From the NCBI GenBank assembly GCA_964647485.1, contig CAZYHV010000015.1:31704-95703 (forward strand): a stretch of DNA of 64,000 nucleotides, read 5' to 3'. This stretch comes from FW021-bin31 sp964647485 (lineage in GTDB: Bacteria > Bacteroidota > Bacteroidia > Chitinophagales > Chitinophagaceae). The number at the start of each line of letters is the position of its first letter. Within the stretch, counting starts at the first letter, position 1. Positions 16,913 to 25,470 of the stretch are shown one piece after another. The notes beneath the pieces are model-generated. The model had not been told where the DNA came from and searched no databases. It saw nothing but the letters and a program-made list of their open reading frames with translations. The translations under genes and the position numbers were made by a program.

Positions 16913-17749
16913 CTATACTTTTAGTCCTACAATTTTATCATATAAAGCCACTCTCTCTTTCCATTTTTTCTTAATATCGATTTCCCCTTCAAATACTTTT
17001 TCTGCCAATCCCGATAATCGAATATTTTTATATTCTTGTTGGCTTATTTTGTCAAAATGAACAAGCAAATCTCCTCCTTTCATCTTAACCGGCACTTCAT
17101 AATGGCGACTTTGATTTCCCGAAACAATAATTGCACATGCAATTGCGCCGGTTCCACTAGAAGGGACTTCATCTTCTACTCCTTTTTCGTAAGTACGTAC
17201 CTCCAAAGCTTCTGTCCCATATTCTAAATAGCTAACGTTCACCCCTTCAGGCTTAAACTTCTCTTGATTTCTGATTTCTTTTCCCTCCTTCGTAACTTCA
17301 ACATCTCCCAGATATTCTGTAAATTTAACATAATGCTTTGATCCAGTATTCAATAGGGCTGAATCATATCCAAAATCAACCGCGGTAACATCAGGCATAC
17401 TAACTTCTACGGTATCTTCTTCCTGAAAGTTTGCTTCAAAAAGTTGTTCGTTGCTTAGAAATGTTATTTCTTCCCGACGGACTACCCCTATTTCCTTTGC
17501 AAAAGCAACCGCACACCGGTTTCCATTACCACTAATCTCCCCTTTCAATCCATTAGGATAATATAGAACATTCTCAAAATCTGCTTCTGAATGAGAATTT
17601 AACAAGATTAATCCGTCTGCCCCTACTCCAAAATGGCGGTCACACAATAAAAAAACGTCATGTTTATCAATTTCCGAATAAGCCCCTTCCCTATTATCCA
17701 AAAGGATAAAATCTTTTCCGGCATGGTATTTACTAAAATGAAAATTCAT
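16913..17749 (-). CDS. DapF-fold protein with both catalytic cysteines replaced by serine
   Basis: The 278-residue protein has the two-lobed diaminopimelate epimerase fold: FSKYHAGKDFILLDNR at the N-terminus, HFGVGADGL (39-47), YYPNGLKGEISGNGNRC (63-79) and YEKGVEDEVPSSGTGA (187-202). In DapF the two bases are the Cys of MCGNGxRC and ACGTG. Here both are Ser: residue 73 (codon AGT, 17531-17533) and residue 198 (AGT, 17156-17158). The Asn in GNDF is Lys, one residue is deleted there, and the ER pair before the second base is EK. Racemisation by the two-cysteine mechanism should therefore be lost. It is last in the arg cluster, 50 nt after argH. Standard annotation would call it dapF; I think another reaction or a binding role is more likely. 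Confidence 0.85.
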   Translation of the reverse strand: MNFHFSKYHAGKDFILLDNREGAYSEIDKHDVFLLCDRHFGVGADGLILLNSHSEADFENVLYYPNGLKGEISGNGNRCAVAFAKEIGVVRREEITFLSNEQLFEANFQEEDTVEVSMPDVTAVDFGYDSALLNTGSKHYVKFTEYLGDVEVTKEGKEIRNQEKFKPEGVNVSYLEYGTEALEVRTYEKGVEDEVPSSGTGAIACAIIVSGNQSRHYEVPVKMKGGDLLVHFDKISQQEYKNIRLSGLAEKVFEGEIDIKKKWKERVALYDKIVGLKV

Positions 17750-17799
17750 ATCTTTTTATTTATAGATGATTAGTGATTGAGTTGATTAGGGAAATATAC

Positions 17800-19134
17800 T
17801 TAATAACCTAATAACTTTTCCATTGCTTGATGTGTTTTTTCGAATCCGAATTGATGAATAATTTCTTCCATCATCGACTTGATTTTATCATTACAAAGAT
17901 TTCCCAAACTACCTTCATGCGTATGCTGAAGAGTGGAATCATATTGGAAATTCCCTTTTTCAATGGCCATTCCTACTTTCTTATAAGCATCTCTAAAGGG
18001 AACGCCCTGTAAAACCAACCGATTTACTTCTTCTACACTAAAAAGGTATTTATATTTTTCGTCTTTCAGGATGTTTTGTTTAATATGAATATGATCAAAC
18101 ATTAAAGAAGCCATATTCAAACAGTTTTTCAAATCATCAAAGGCAGGGAAAAAATTTTCTTTCAAAAGTTGTAAGTCCCGATGATAGCCCGAAGGTAGAT
18201 TAGAAGCAATAAACATCAATTCCGTAGGCAATGCTTTTATTTTATTGGCATGCCCGCGAATAAGTTCAAAAACATCCGGATTTTTTTTGTGTGGCATAAT
18301 AGAAGAACCGGTGGTTAATTCATCCGGGAAACTGATAAAACCGAAATTCTGGCTGTTGTATACACAAGCATCCATTGCCATCTTGGAGATGGTAGTAGCT
18401 ACATTGCATAAGGCTTGAGCGACCATTTGTTCCAATTTTCCTCTGCCCATCTGTGCATACACCACGTTATAATTTAAATTGTCAAAGCCTAATAAATTTG
18501 TAGTCATCGTTCGGTCTAAGGGGAAGGATGATCCATAGCCAGCCGCAGACCCCAAAGGATTTTTATTTACAATCCGATAAGCTGCCTGTAAGGTGTGCAT
18601 ATCATCAACCAGGCTTTCAGCATAAGCACCAAACCACAGCCCGAAAGAGGAAGGCATAGCAACCTGTAAATGAGTATATCCCGGATATGTATAATCTTTA
18701 TATTTTTCGCTTAATGCTATTAATTGATTGAAAAAAGATTCCACCTGTTTAACCAATACCTCTAATTCATTTCGCAAAAATAATTTCAGATCTACCATGA
18801 CCTGATCGTTTCTTGATCTACCGCTGTGAATCTTCTTACCGGCATCACCTAATCGTTCTGTTAATAACATTTCTACCTGAGAATGAATATCTTCTACATC
18901 ATCATCTAAAGTAAAAGTTCCGTTTTTAATTTCTTGATAAATTTTCTTCAGTTCTTTTGTAAGTAGATCCAAATCCTCTTTTGAAAGCAGGTCGACTGCG
19001 TTAAGCATTTTTATATGTGCTAAGGATCCCAACACATCAAAAGGTGCCAGTTGCAAGTCCATTTCTCTATCTTTTCCAACAGTAAACTGATCTACTGCCT
19101 CCAAAGAATTTTTCTCTTTTTGCCAAAGTTTCAT
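17800..19134 (-). CDS. argH: Argininosuccinate lyase
   Basis: ArgH cleaves argininosuccinate to arginine and fumarate, the last step of arginine synthesis. The 444-residue protein has the superfamily signature GSSIMPHKKNPDVFELIRG near residue 277, the HSGRSRNDQV motif near residue 102 and YPGYTHLQVAMP near 150. It lies 39 nt after argE at the end of the argF'-argB-argE-argH run, with the DapF-like gene after it. Length is typical and catalytic residues are intact. Confidence 0.95.
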   Translation of the reverse strand: MKLWQKEKNSLEAVDQFTVGKDREMDLQLAPFDVLGSLAHIKMLNAVDLLSKEDLDLLTKELKKIYQEIKNGTFTLDDDVEDIHSQVEMLLTERLGDAGKKIHSGRSRNDQVMVDLKLFLRNELEVLVKQVESFFNQLIALSEKYKDYTYPGYTHLQVAMPSSFGLWFGAYAESLVDDMHTLQAAYRIVNKNPLGSAAGYGSSFPLDRTMTTNLLGFDNLNYNVVYAQMGRGKLEQMVAQALCNVATTISKMAMDACVYNSQNFGFISFPDELTTGSSIMPHKKNPDVFELIRGHANKIKALPTELMFIASNLPSGYHRDLQLLKENFFPAFDDLKNCLNMASLMFDHIHIKQNILKDEKYKYLFSVEEVNRLVLQGVPFRDAYKKVGMAIEKGNFQYDSTLQHTHEGSLGNLCNDKIKSMMEEIIHQFGFEKTHQAMEKLLGY

Positions 19135-19173
19135 AAGTCAATGGTTCAATTTTTTATTGTATTATTTGTATAT

Positions 19174-20238
19174 CTACAGCACGGCTTCCAGTAAGCCGAT
19201 ATAGGTTTCAATTCCTTCTTTTATTTCCTTTAATTCTATATATTCATCGGCACTATGTGAACGTGCAGAATCTCCCGGACCTACCTTTATAGAAGGATAT
19301 GGAATCAAGGCCTGATCCGACATGGTAGGCGATCCGTATAGATCTTTCCCGAGTTGGGATGCCGCTCTTACAATGGGATGATCTTTATCAATCCCCGATG
19401 ATCTTAACCGAACAGAGCGCGGTTTGACTTCACTTTTAATATGTTTTTGAATTGTTTCTAACACTTCTTCATGGGTGTATTTATCCGTGATTCGAACATC
19501 CACTACATATTGACATTCAGCGGGAACGACATTATGTTGTTTTCCCCCATGAATAGCAGAAACAGTCATTTTTATCGGACCTAAGGTATCAGATATCTTA
19601 TCAAAACGGTAGGATTTAAACCATTCAATATCTTCTAATACTTCATAAATAGCATTGATCCCCTCCTCTCTTGCTGCATGGCCGGGTTTCCCAAAGGCCG
19701 TTCCATCCAAAACCATCAAGCCTTTTTCTGCAATTGCCACCCTTGTTAGGGTGGGTTCTCCTACGATAGCGAAATCAATATTTTCAGGTAAATGTGACAA
19801 AATACTTTCTATTCCGTTTCTCCCGGAGATCTCTTCTTCGGCTGTGATAGCTACAATTAAATTATATTTTAGATCTTTTTTCTCATAGAAATAACGAAAA
19901 GCTGCTAACAAGGAAACTGCAGCTCCTCCGGCATCATTGCTCCCTAAACCATAAAGTTTTCCATTCTCTGTCGATGCTGTAAAAGGGTCACGGGTGTACG
20001 CTGGATTGGGTTTGACCGTATCATGATGAGAATTAAGTAAGATAGTGGGCTTATGAGCATCAAAATATCGATTGGCAGCCCACACATTATTTTCAATACG
20101 ACTATGTTTGATCTGATGAACCGCCAAAAAACGACATAATTCTGAAGCCGTTTGATTCTCTTCTCTGCTTATAGAAGGTATTTCTATCAAATTTTGCAAT
20201 AGTTCTACTGCATCCGTATATAATATATTTTCCTCCAT
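19174..20238 (-). CDS. argE: M20 deacylase of arginine synthesis (acyl-ornithine/acyl-citrulline deacylase)
   Basis: This 354-residue M20 zinc hydrolase has the metal-site motifs NSHHDTVKP (about 70), GSNDAGGAA (about 98) and AEEEISG (about 134). In Bacteroidota that use succinylornithine transcarbamylase, this enzyme removes the acyl group from acyl-citrulline rather than from acetylornithine; the neighbouring argF' supports that reading. Its ATG shares one base with the argB stop (TAATG), so translation is coupled. The exact acyl group cannot be told from sequence. Confidence 0.87.
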   Translation of the reverse strand: MEENILYTDAVELLQNLIEIPSISREENQTASELCRFLAVHQIKHSRIENNVWAANRYFDAHKPTILLNSHHDTVKPNPAYTRDPFTASTENGKLYGLGSNDAGGAAVSLLAAFRYFYEKKDLKYNLIVAITAEEEISGRNGIESILSHLPENIDFAIVGEPTLTRVAIAEKGLMVLDGTAFGKPGHAAREEGINAIYEVLEDIEWFKSYRFDKISDTLGPIKMTVSAIHGGKQHNVVPAECQYVVDVRITDKYTHEEVLETIQKHIKSEVKPRSVRLRSSGIDKDHPIVRAASQLGKDLYGSPTMSDQALIPYPSIKVGPGDSARSHSADEYIELKEIKEGIETYIGLLEAVL

Positions 20239-21038
20239 TATGCGACGATTAAAGTTCCGGAAGTATTCTCTCCCGTATTTTCAATAATATCATTGGCATG
20301 CCCAATTAATACACTACCAACTCCCTGCTCAATGGCTTGAAAAGCATTATCTAACTTAGGTAAAATGCCTTCAAATAAAGTATTGCTGTTCTTCATTTCA
20401 TGATAAACAGCTTTATTCATTAATGGCACCACACTTTCTTCATCCGTTATATCTTTTAAGATTCCTTTCTTTTCAAAGCAATAAATCAAACGGACATGAA
20501 ACCCGGAGGCTAAGGAAACAGCAAGAGAAGAAGCTATTGTATCTGCATTGGTATTAAGCATTTGTCCTTTTTCATCATGGGTCAATGCCGCAAAAACAGG
20601 AACGATACCCTGCCTCAGAATCTTTTCCAAAAAATCAGTGGGATATGGAGGGTTGATATCTCCCACAAAACCATAATCCACTTCTTTTACGGGTCTTTTT
20701 TTTGCCGGAATGACATTAGCATCTGCTCCGGTCAATCCCAAGGCATTACAGTTCAATCCTTGTAGTTTTGCCACAATCTGTTTATTCAATAATCCGCCAT
20801 ATACCATCGTTACCAGATCTATGGTAGCTTCATCCGTAATGCGTCTTCCCTCTTTATAATGCGGTTGAATCCCCAGCTTCTCTCCTATTTCAGTGGCTTT
20901 TTCCCCTCCCCCGTGCACCAATATTTTCTGTGCCGGTATCGAAGAAAATTTCTTTAAAAAAGGGTCTAATGCAGAAGGATCATTGAGGACGTGCCCTCCT
21001 ACCTTGATAATATATAATTTTTCTTTCGCAGAATCCAT
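20238..21038 (-). CDS. argB: N-acetylglutamate kinase (or N-succinylglutamate kinase)
   Basis: ArgB phosphorylates the acylated glutamate. The 266-residue amino-acid-kinase-fold protein has KVGGHVLNDP at the N-terminus, the LVHGGGEKATEIGEKLG glutamate/ATP loop near residue 40 and NTNADTIASSLA near residue 162. It sits 12 nt after argF' and overlaps argE by one base. The N-terminal helix associated with arginine inhibition in long ArgB forms is absent. In succinyl-pathway organisms the substrate may be N-succinylglutamate. Confidence 0.92.
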   Translation of the reverse strand: MDSAKEKLYIIKVGGHVLNDPSALDPFLKKFSSIPAQKILVHGGGEKATEIGEKLGIQPHYKEGRRITDEATIDLVTMVYGGLLNKQIVAKLQGLNCNALGLTGADANVIPAKKRPVKEVDYGFVGDINPPYPTDFLEKILRQGIVPVFAALTHDEKGQMLNTNADTIASSLAVSLASGFHVRLIYCFEKKGILKDITDEESVVPLMNKAVYHEMKNSNTLFEGILPKLDNAFQAIEQGVGSVLIGHANDIIENTGENTSGTLIVA

Positions 21039-21050
21039 CTAAATAATAAT

Positions 21051-22010
21051 CTATAATGCTTTCAATATCTCCGATAATACGGCTTGAGCTGCCCAGACTC
21101 TGTTTCCTGCCTCTTCGGTTACCAGGGATTGGGGGCTATCCAGAACCTGTCCGGAGATAACCAGATTTCGACGTACCGGCAAGCAATGCATGACCTTCGC
21201 TTGATGGGTATTCTTTAATTTTTCTGCTGTTATTTTCCAAGCGGATTTATCCGATACCATCTGTCCATAATCATTATAAGAAGACCAATTTTTTACATAC
21301 ACAAAGTCTGCATCCTGCAATGCCTTTTCTTGATCATATTCAATATGTGCTCCTTTAGTAAACTCTTCTTTTAAATCTAAACCTTTCGGATGAGTAATCG
21401 TAAAATCTGCCTTTCCCCATGTATTCACCCATTGCGCAAAAGAATTGGGAACGGCTTGGGGTAGTGCTTTAATATGAGGTGCCCAGCTCATTACAATTTT
21501 TGGTTGTTTCCCTGAAGAAAAATCAAAATTTTCATTTATAGTCACTAGATCAGTCAAACTTTGTAATGGATGAAGCGTAGCACTTTCGAGGCTTACAATA
21601 GGGACACCGGCATGTTTAATAAATTGTGAAATATATTTTTCCCGGTAATCTTCTGTTCTATTTTTCAATCCCGGAAAAGTACGAATGGCAATAATATCAA
21701 AATATTTCCCCATAACGGCAGCAGCTTCTTTTACATGTTCAGATTTGTTACCATCCATTACCACCCCGTCTTCAAACTCTAATTGCCAGCCTTCTTTATC
21801 TATATTAAAAACAATAGGTTTTATTCCTAATTGCTGTGCCGCTATCTGCGTGCTAAGGCGGGTACGCATACTTGGATTTAGAAATAACATCCCCAAAGTT
21901 TTATTTTGTCCCAGATGTTGATCTTTAAAAGGGTACCTTTTATAATCCCGAGCAGTTTGAATCAGAGCAGAAATATCAGAAACATCATCGGTGGAAATAA
22001 ATTGATTCAT
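21051..22010 (-). CDS. argF': N-succinylornithine carbamoyltransferase-type enzyme
   Basis: This 319-residue transcarbamylase belongs to the AOTCase/SOTCase branch, not normal ornithine carbamoyltransferase: it has NPSMRTRLSTQ (carbamoyl phosphate), WAPHIKALPQAVPNSFAQW and HCLPVRRN, and lacks an ornithine-type SMG loop. The residue that sets substrate choice is Glu in Xanthomonas AOTCase (92) and Pro in Bacteroides SOTCase (90). Here the loop reads MDGNKSEH with Ser90. Published replacement of that Glu by Ser, Pro, Ala or Val turned AOTCase into SOTCase, so N-succinylornithine is the predicted substrate. First gene of the arg run on the minus strand, divergent from the amidohydrolase gene. 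Confidence 0.9.
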   Translation of the reverse strand: MNQFISTDDVSDISALIQTARDYKRYPFKDQHLGQNKTLGMLFLNPSMRTRLSTQIAAQQLGIKPIVFNIDKEGWQLEFEDGVVMDGNKSEHVKEAAAVMGKYFDIIAIRTFPGLKNRTEDYREKYISQFIKHAGVPIVSLESATLHPLQSLTDLVTINENFDFSSGKQPKIVMSWAPHIKALPQAVPNSFAQWVNTWGKADFTITHPKGLDLKEEFTKGAHIEYDQEKALQDADFVYVKNWSSYNDYGQMVSDKSAWKITAEKLKNTHQAKVMHCLPVRRNLVISGQVLDSPQSLVTEEAGNRVWAAQAVLSEILKAL

Positions 22011-22082
22011 ATTTATCAGTTATTTTTAAGAGTGCAATTTCGGAAAAGTTTTTCACTTGTACTTTAATTAATAGAAACATCT

Positions 22083-22090
22083 TACATTTG
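22083..22090 (+). promoter_or_regulatory. Putative -7 box of the amidohydrolase gene
   Basis: TACATTTG, a perfect TAnnTTTG, 23 nt before the ATG; a TTG lies 23 nt upstream of the box as a possible -33 element. Confidence 0.5.
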
Positions 22091-22113
22091 AAAGCAATCA
22101 ATTTTTTGTAAGT

Positions 22114-23706
22114 ATGCGTACCTCAGCAGATCTTATTCTATATAATGCAGTGATTTACACGGTCAACTCGAACTTTAGTGTTTGTGAAGCCATGGCTGTC
22201 AAAGAGAATCGAATAATGATGGTAGGTACCCACAAAGAAGTATTTGCTTCTTTTATTGCAAAACGAAAGATAGATGTGAAGGGAGCGCCAATCTTTCCGG
22301 GATTTATTGATGCCCATGCTCATTTTTATTATTATGGACAATCGCTGCAATCCGTTTCTTTAAAAGGATGTAAAAATTGGGAAGAAGCGATTAAGCGGGT
22401 GGTAGAATATGGGGAAACCCATTCTTCCGAATGGCTTCTTGGACGAGGCTGGGATCATTTTGAATGGGATCATCAGAAATATCCCAATAACGAAAAGCTC
22501 AATCAATTATTTCCGGATCGTCCGGTATTCCTTATTCGGGTCGATGAGCATGCAGCCATTGCTAATCGGGCTGCATTAGAGAAAGCAGGAATCGTAGCCG
22601 GACAAATGATAGGAGGAGGTGAAATACATGAAGTTGAGGGTAAACTCACAGGATTGTTGGTAGACAATGCGCTTGAGCTCATCAAGGAGCACATTCCGGA
22701 ATATTCAGCTGCTGAAAAAGAAAAATGTTTATTGGAGGCACAGGAGAATTGTTTTGCAGTCGGCTTAACCACTATAGACGATTGTGGATTGGATCGGGAA
22801 ATGATAGCATTTATTGATCATTTGCAGAAAGAAAAAAAACTCAAAATGCGCTTATTTATCATGATCTCCGACAAGTCGGAACATTATGATTATTATCTTA
22901 AAAAAGGACCTTATAAAACCGATCGACTGAATATTAGCAGTTTTAAGCTTTTTTCCGATGGTGCTTTAGGATCTCGTGGAGCTGCTATGCTTCAGCCTTA
23001 CTCGGATTCTCCAAACTGGAAGGGATTTTTTGTTCATGATCGACAACATTTTGCAGAAGTAGCTAAAAAACTGGCTTCCTCCTCATTTCAAATGTGCACG
23101 CATGCCATTGGTGACGCAGCCAATAGAATGATATTAGAAATCTATTCAGAAGCATTAAAAGGACAAAACAATCGGCACTGGCGTATAGAACACGCCCAAT
23201 TTATCCATAAAGACGATTTCCATCTTTTTGGAGATTTTCAGATTATTCCTTCCGTACAACCGACTCATGCCACAACAGATATGCATTGGGCTAAAGATCG
23301 TGTAGGTCAGGAAAGGATGTCGGGAAGTAATTGTTCAGAAACCTATGCGTATGCTTATAAGTCTTTATTGGAACAAAATGGGTGGTTACCTCTGGGTACA
23401 GACTTTCCCGTAGAAGATATTAATCCTATGACAACTTTCTATGCAGCTGTGACAAGAAAAGACCGAAAAGGATTACCGGAAAAAGGATTTCTTCCTCATG
23501 AGGCGTTAAGCAGAAAGGAAGCATTGCAAGGTATTACAATCTGGCCTGCTAAACTTAATTTCGAAGAAAAACAGAAAGGCAGCCTGGAAGCCGGTAAGTT
23601 TGCCGACTTTGTAATTCTGGACAGGGATATTATGCAAATTCCTATCGAAGCAACCTTACAGGCTAAAGTGCAAGCCACCTTCCTGGGAGGGGAACAAGTA
23701 TTCTGA
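22114..23706 (+). CDS. YtcJ-type amidohydrolase (metal-dependent hydrolase)
   Basis: This 530-residue protein is an amidohydrolase of the YtcJ/amidohydrolase-3 family, with a small beta-sandwich around a TIM barrel. It has FPGFIDAHAHF (two metal-binding His) near residue 64, SDGALGSRGAAM near 283, HAIGDAANRM near 330, RIEHAQF near 353 and GTDFPVEDINPM near 430. Members hydrolyse amide or ester bonds of varied substrates (for example formamides), and the substrate here cannot be assigned. No signal peptide is evident, so it is probably cytoplasmic. Divergent from the arg cluster; convergent with purB. Confidence 0.82.
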   Translation: MRTSADLILYNAVIYTVNSNFSVCEAMAVKENRIMMVGTHKEVFASFIAKRKIDVKGAPIFPGFIDAHAHFYYYGQSLQSVSLKGCKNWEEAIKRVVEYGETHSSEWLLGRGWDHFEWDHQKYPNNEKLNQLFPDRPVFLIRVDEHAAIANRAALEKAGIVAGQMIGGGEIHEVEGKLTGLLVDNALELIKEHIPEYSAAEKEKCLLEAQENCFAVGLTTIDDCGLDREMIAFIDHLQKEKKLKMRLFIMISDKSEHYDYYLKKGPYKTDRLNISSFKLFSDGALGSRGAAMLQPYSDSPNWKGFFVHDRQHFAEVAKKLASSSFQMCTHAIGDAANRMILEIYSEALKGQNNRHWRIEHAQFIHKDDFHLFGDFQIIPSVQPTHATTDMHWAKDRVGQERMSGSNCSETYAYAYKSLLEQNGWLPLGTDFPVEDINPMTTFYAAVTRKDRKGLPEKGFLPHEALSRKEALQGITIWPAKLNFEEKQKGSLEAGKFADFVILDRDIMQIPIEATLQAKVQATFLGGEQVF

Positions 23707-23741
23707 TGCTATGGATATTATATCTTCACAGTAACCATGAA

Positions 23742-25079
23742 TCAGAATATTCCGGTATAATTCTGCGGTGTAATTTCTCTTAACTCTGTTTTTACGTTCT
23801 CTCCCACCTCTAAAGTGTCGATAAATTCAAGAATAGCCTCCCGGTTAATAGTTTTATTTTTTCGGGTCAACGTTTTAAGAGCTTCGTAAGGTTGAGGATA
23901 ATTTTCTCGCCTTAGAATCGTTTGGATAGCTTCTGCTACTACTGCCCAATTGGCTTCCAAATCAGCGTCTAACTTCTCTTGATTTAGAATAAGTTTCCCT
24001 AAACCTTTTTCTAGTGATTTTAAAGCTAAAAAGCTATGAGCCAAAGGAACGCCCAGATTTCTTAATACCGTAGAATCTGTAAGATCGCGTTGTAGACGAG
24101 AAATAGGTAATTTTGCAGAAAGGTGTTCTAAAAGGGCATTGGAAACACCAAAATTCCCTTCTGCATTTTCAAAATCAATGGGATTCACCTTATGGGGCAT
24201 GGTAGATGATCCGACTTCTCCTTTTTTTATTTTTTGTTTAAAATATTCCATAGAGATATATGTCCAGATATCTCTAGATAAATCTACCAATATGTTATTT
24301 AAACGCTTAATGGCATCCAATTGCGCTGCCAAATCATCATAAGGTTCTATTTGAGTAGTGTATGCTGTCCGGTTTAATCCCAAAATATCAGAAACAAAAT
24401 GATTGGAAAAGGCCTCCCAATCCTTTTCGGGATAAGCTACATGATGTGCATTAAAGTTGCCTGTAGCTCCACCAAATTTAGCCGAAAATGGAATATCTGA
24501 AAACTGCTTTTTCTGTTTCTCTAATCTTTGAATAAAGACATTAATTTCCTTTCCTAATTTTGTAGGACTAGCCGGTTGTCCATGTGTACGAGCCAACATA
24601 GGTTGGTCTTTCCAGGCAGATCTTCTTTCCTTCAACATCTCAATAACATGTTCTAATTGAGGCAAGAAGACCTTTTGAATGCCCTTTTTCCACATCAAAG
24701 GCATCGCTGTATTATTAATATCCTGAGAGGTTAATCCAAAGTGAATCCATTCTCCCTTATCTTTAATTCCAAATTCGGTCAATTTGTCTTTAATAAAATA
24801 TTCAACCGCTTTAACGTCATGATTGGTTATCTTTTCGGTTGCTTTAATTTTTTCGGCATCTTCTATAGAAAATTCTGAGATCACCCGGCGCAAAACAGAT
24901 TTCTTATCGTCAGGGAAAGAGAATAATCCTTCTTCTGCCAACTGTAAAAAATATTCAATCTCTACTTTTACTCGATACCTCATCAATGCAAACTCAGAAA
25001 AATAATCAGAAAAAGCAGTTAATTTATTATAATAACGCCCATCAACAGGCGATATAGCTGTAAGAGGATTTAATAACAT
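23742..25079 (-). CDS. purB: Adenylosuccinate lyase
   Basis: PurB catalyses two fumarate-releasing steps of purine synthesis. The 445-residue protein starts LNPLTAISPVDGRYYNKL, has TSQDINNTAMP near residue 122, the signature GSSTMPHKVNPIDFENAEGN near residue 285 and LARTHGQPASPT near 162. It resembles the E. coli-type long form. Catalytic Ser/His residues are intact. Single gene between the amidohydrolase and acyP; nothing odd. Confidence 0.95.
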   Translation of the reverse strand: MLLNPLTAISPVDGRYYNKLTAFSDYFSEFALMRYRVKVEIEYFLQLAEEGLFSFPDDKKSVLRRVISEFSIEDAEKIKATEKITNHDVKAVEYFIKDKLTEFGIKDKGEWIHFGLTSQDINNTAMPLMWKKGIQKVFLPQLEHVIEMLKERRSAWKDQPMLARTHGQPASPTKLGKEINVFIQRLEKQKKQFSDIPFSAKFGGATGNFNAHHVAYPEKDWEAFSNHFVSDILGLNRTAYTTQIEPYDDLAAQLDAIKRLNNILVDLSRDIWTYISMEYFKQKIKKGEVGSSTMPHKVNPIDFENAEGNFGVSNALLEHLSAKLPISRLQRDLTDSTVLRNLGVPLAHSFLALKSLEKGLGKLILNQEKLDADLEANWAVVAEAIQTILRRENYPQPYEALKTLTRKNKTINREAILEFIDTLEVGENVKTELREITPQNYTGIF

Positions 25080-25102
25080 ATATTTTTATTCAAAACAGAA
25101 GA

Positions 25103-25141
25103 ACGTGGTTTGTAACAGTCTCATCCCACGTCCTTCATAAA
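25103..25141 (-). terminator. Possible terminator of tpiA-acyP
   Basis: ACGTGG (25103-25108) pairs with CCACGT (25136-25141), with a short TGT/ACA inner stem; on the minus strand the stem is followed by a pyrimidine-rich run (TCTTCTGTTTTG). The long loop makes this uncertain. Confidence 0.3.
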
Positions 25142-25188
25142 GATTAATAATCAGGACAAGACATAAGAAAATAGGATATCTTCTTTCT

Positions 25189-25461
25189 TTAGATTACTTC
25201 AAACTTGGAGAAATTCTTCATTTCTCCATTTTCCACATCAACATGGACAACATCTGCTGCAGCAGATCCTTTTCTACACCATTTTATAAATTCCAACATT
25301 CCTTCACTATCTCCTTCAGCCTCAATGTAAACGCTTCCGTCAGATTCATTTCTGGCAAAGCCTTTAATTCCATGTTGGCGTGCTTCTTTAAAAGCAGAAG
25401 ACCGAAAATAAACACCTTGTACCCGGCCTTTAACGAGAATGTTTTTGTGTACTACCTTCAT
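25189..25461 (-). CDS. acyP: Acylphosphatase
   Basis: A 90-residue acylphosphatase that hydrolyses acyl phosphates such as 1,3-bisphosphoglycerate. Both catalytic residues are visible: the Arg in GRVQGVYFRSS near residue 20 and the Asn in GFARNESDGSV near residue 38. It starts 9 nt after tpiA and is surely in the same operon, which fits a link to triose metabolism. Confidence 0.92.
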   Translation of the reverse strand: MKVVHKNILVKGRVQGVYFRSSAFKEARQHGIKGFARNESDGSVYIEAEGDSEGMLEFIKWCRKGSAAADVVHVDVENGEMKNFSKFEVI

Positions 25462-25470
25462 AATAAACGA

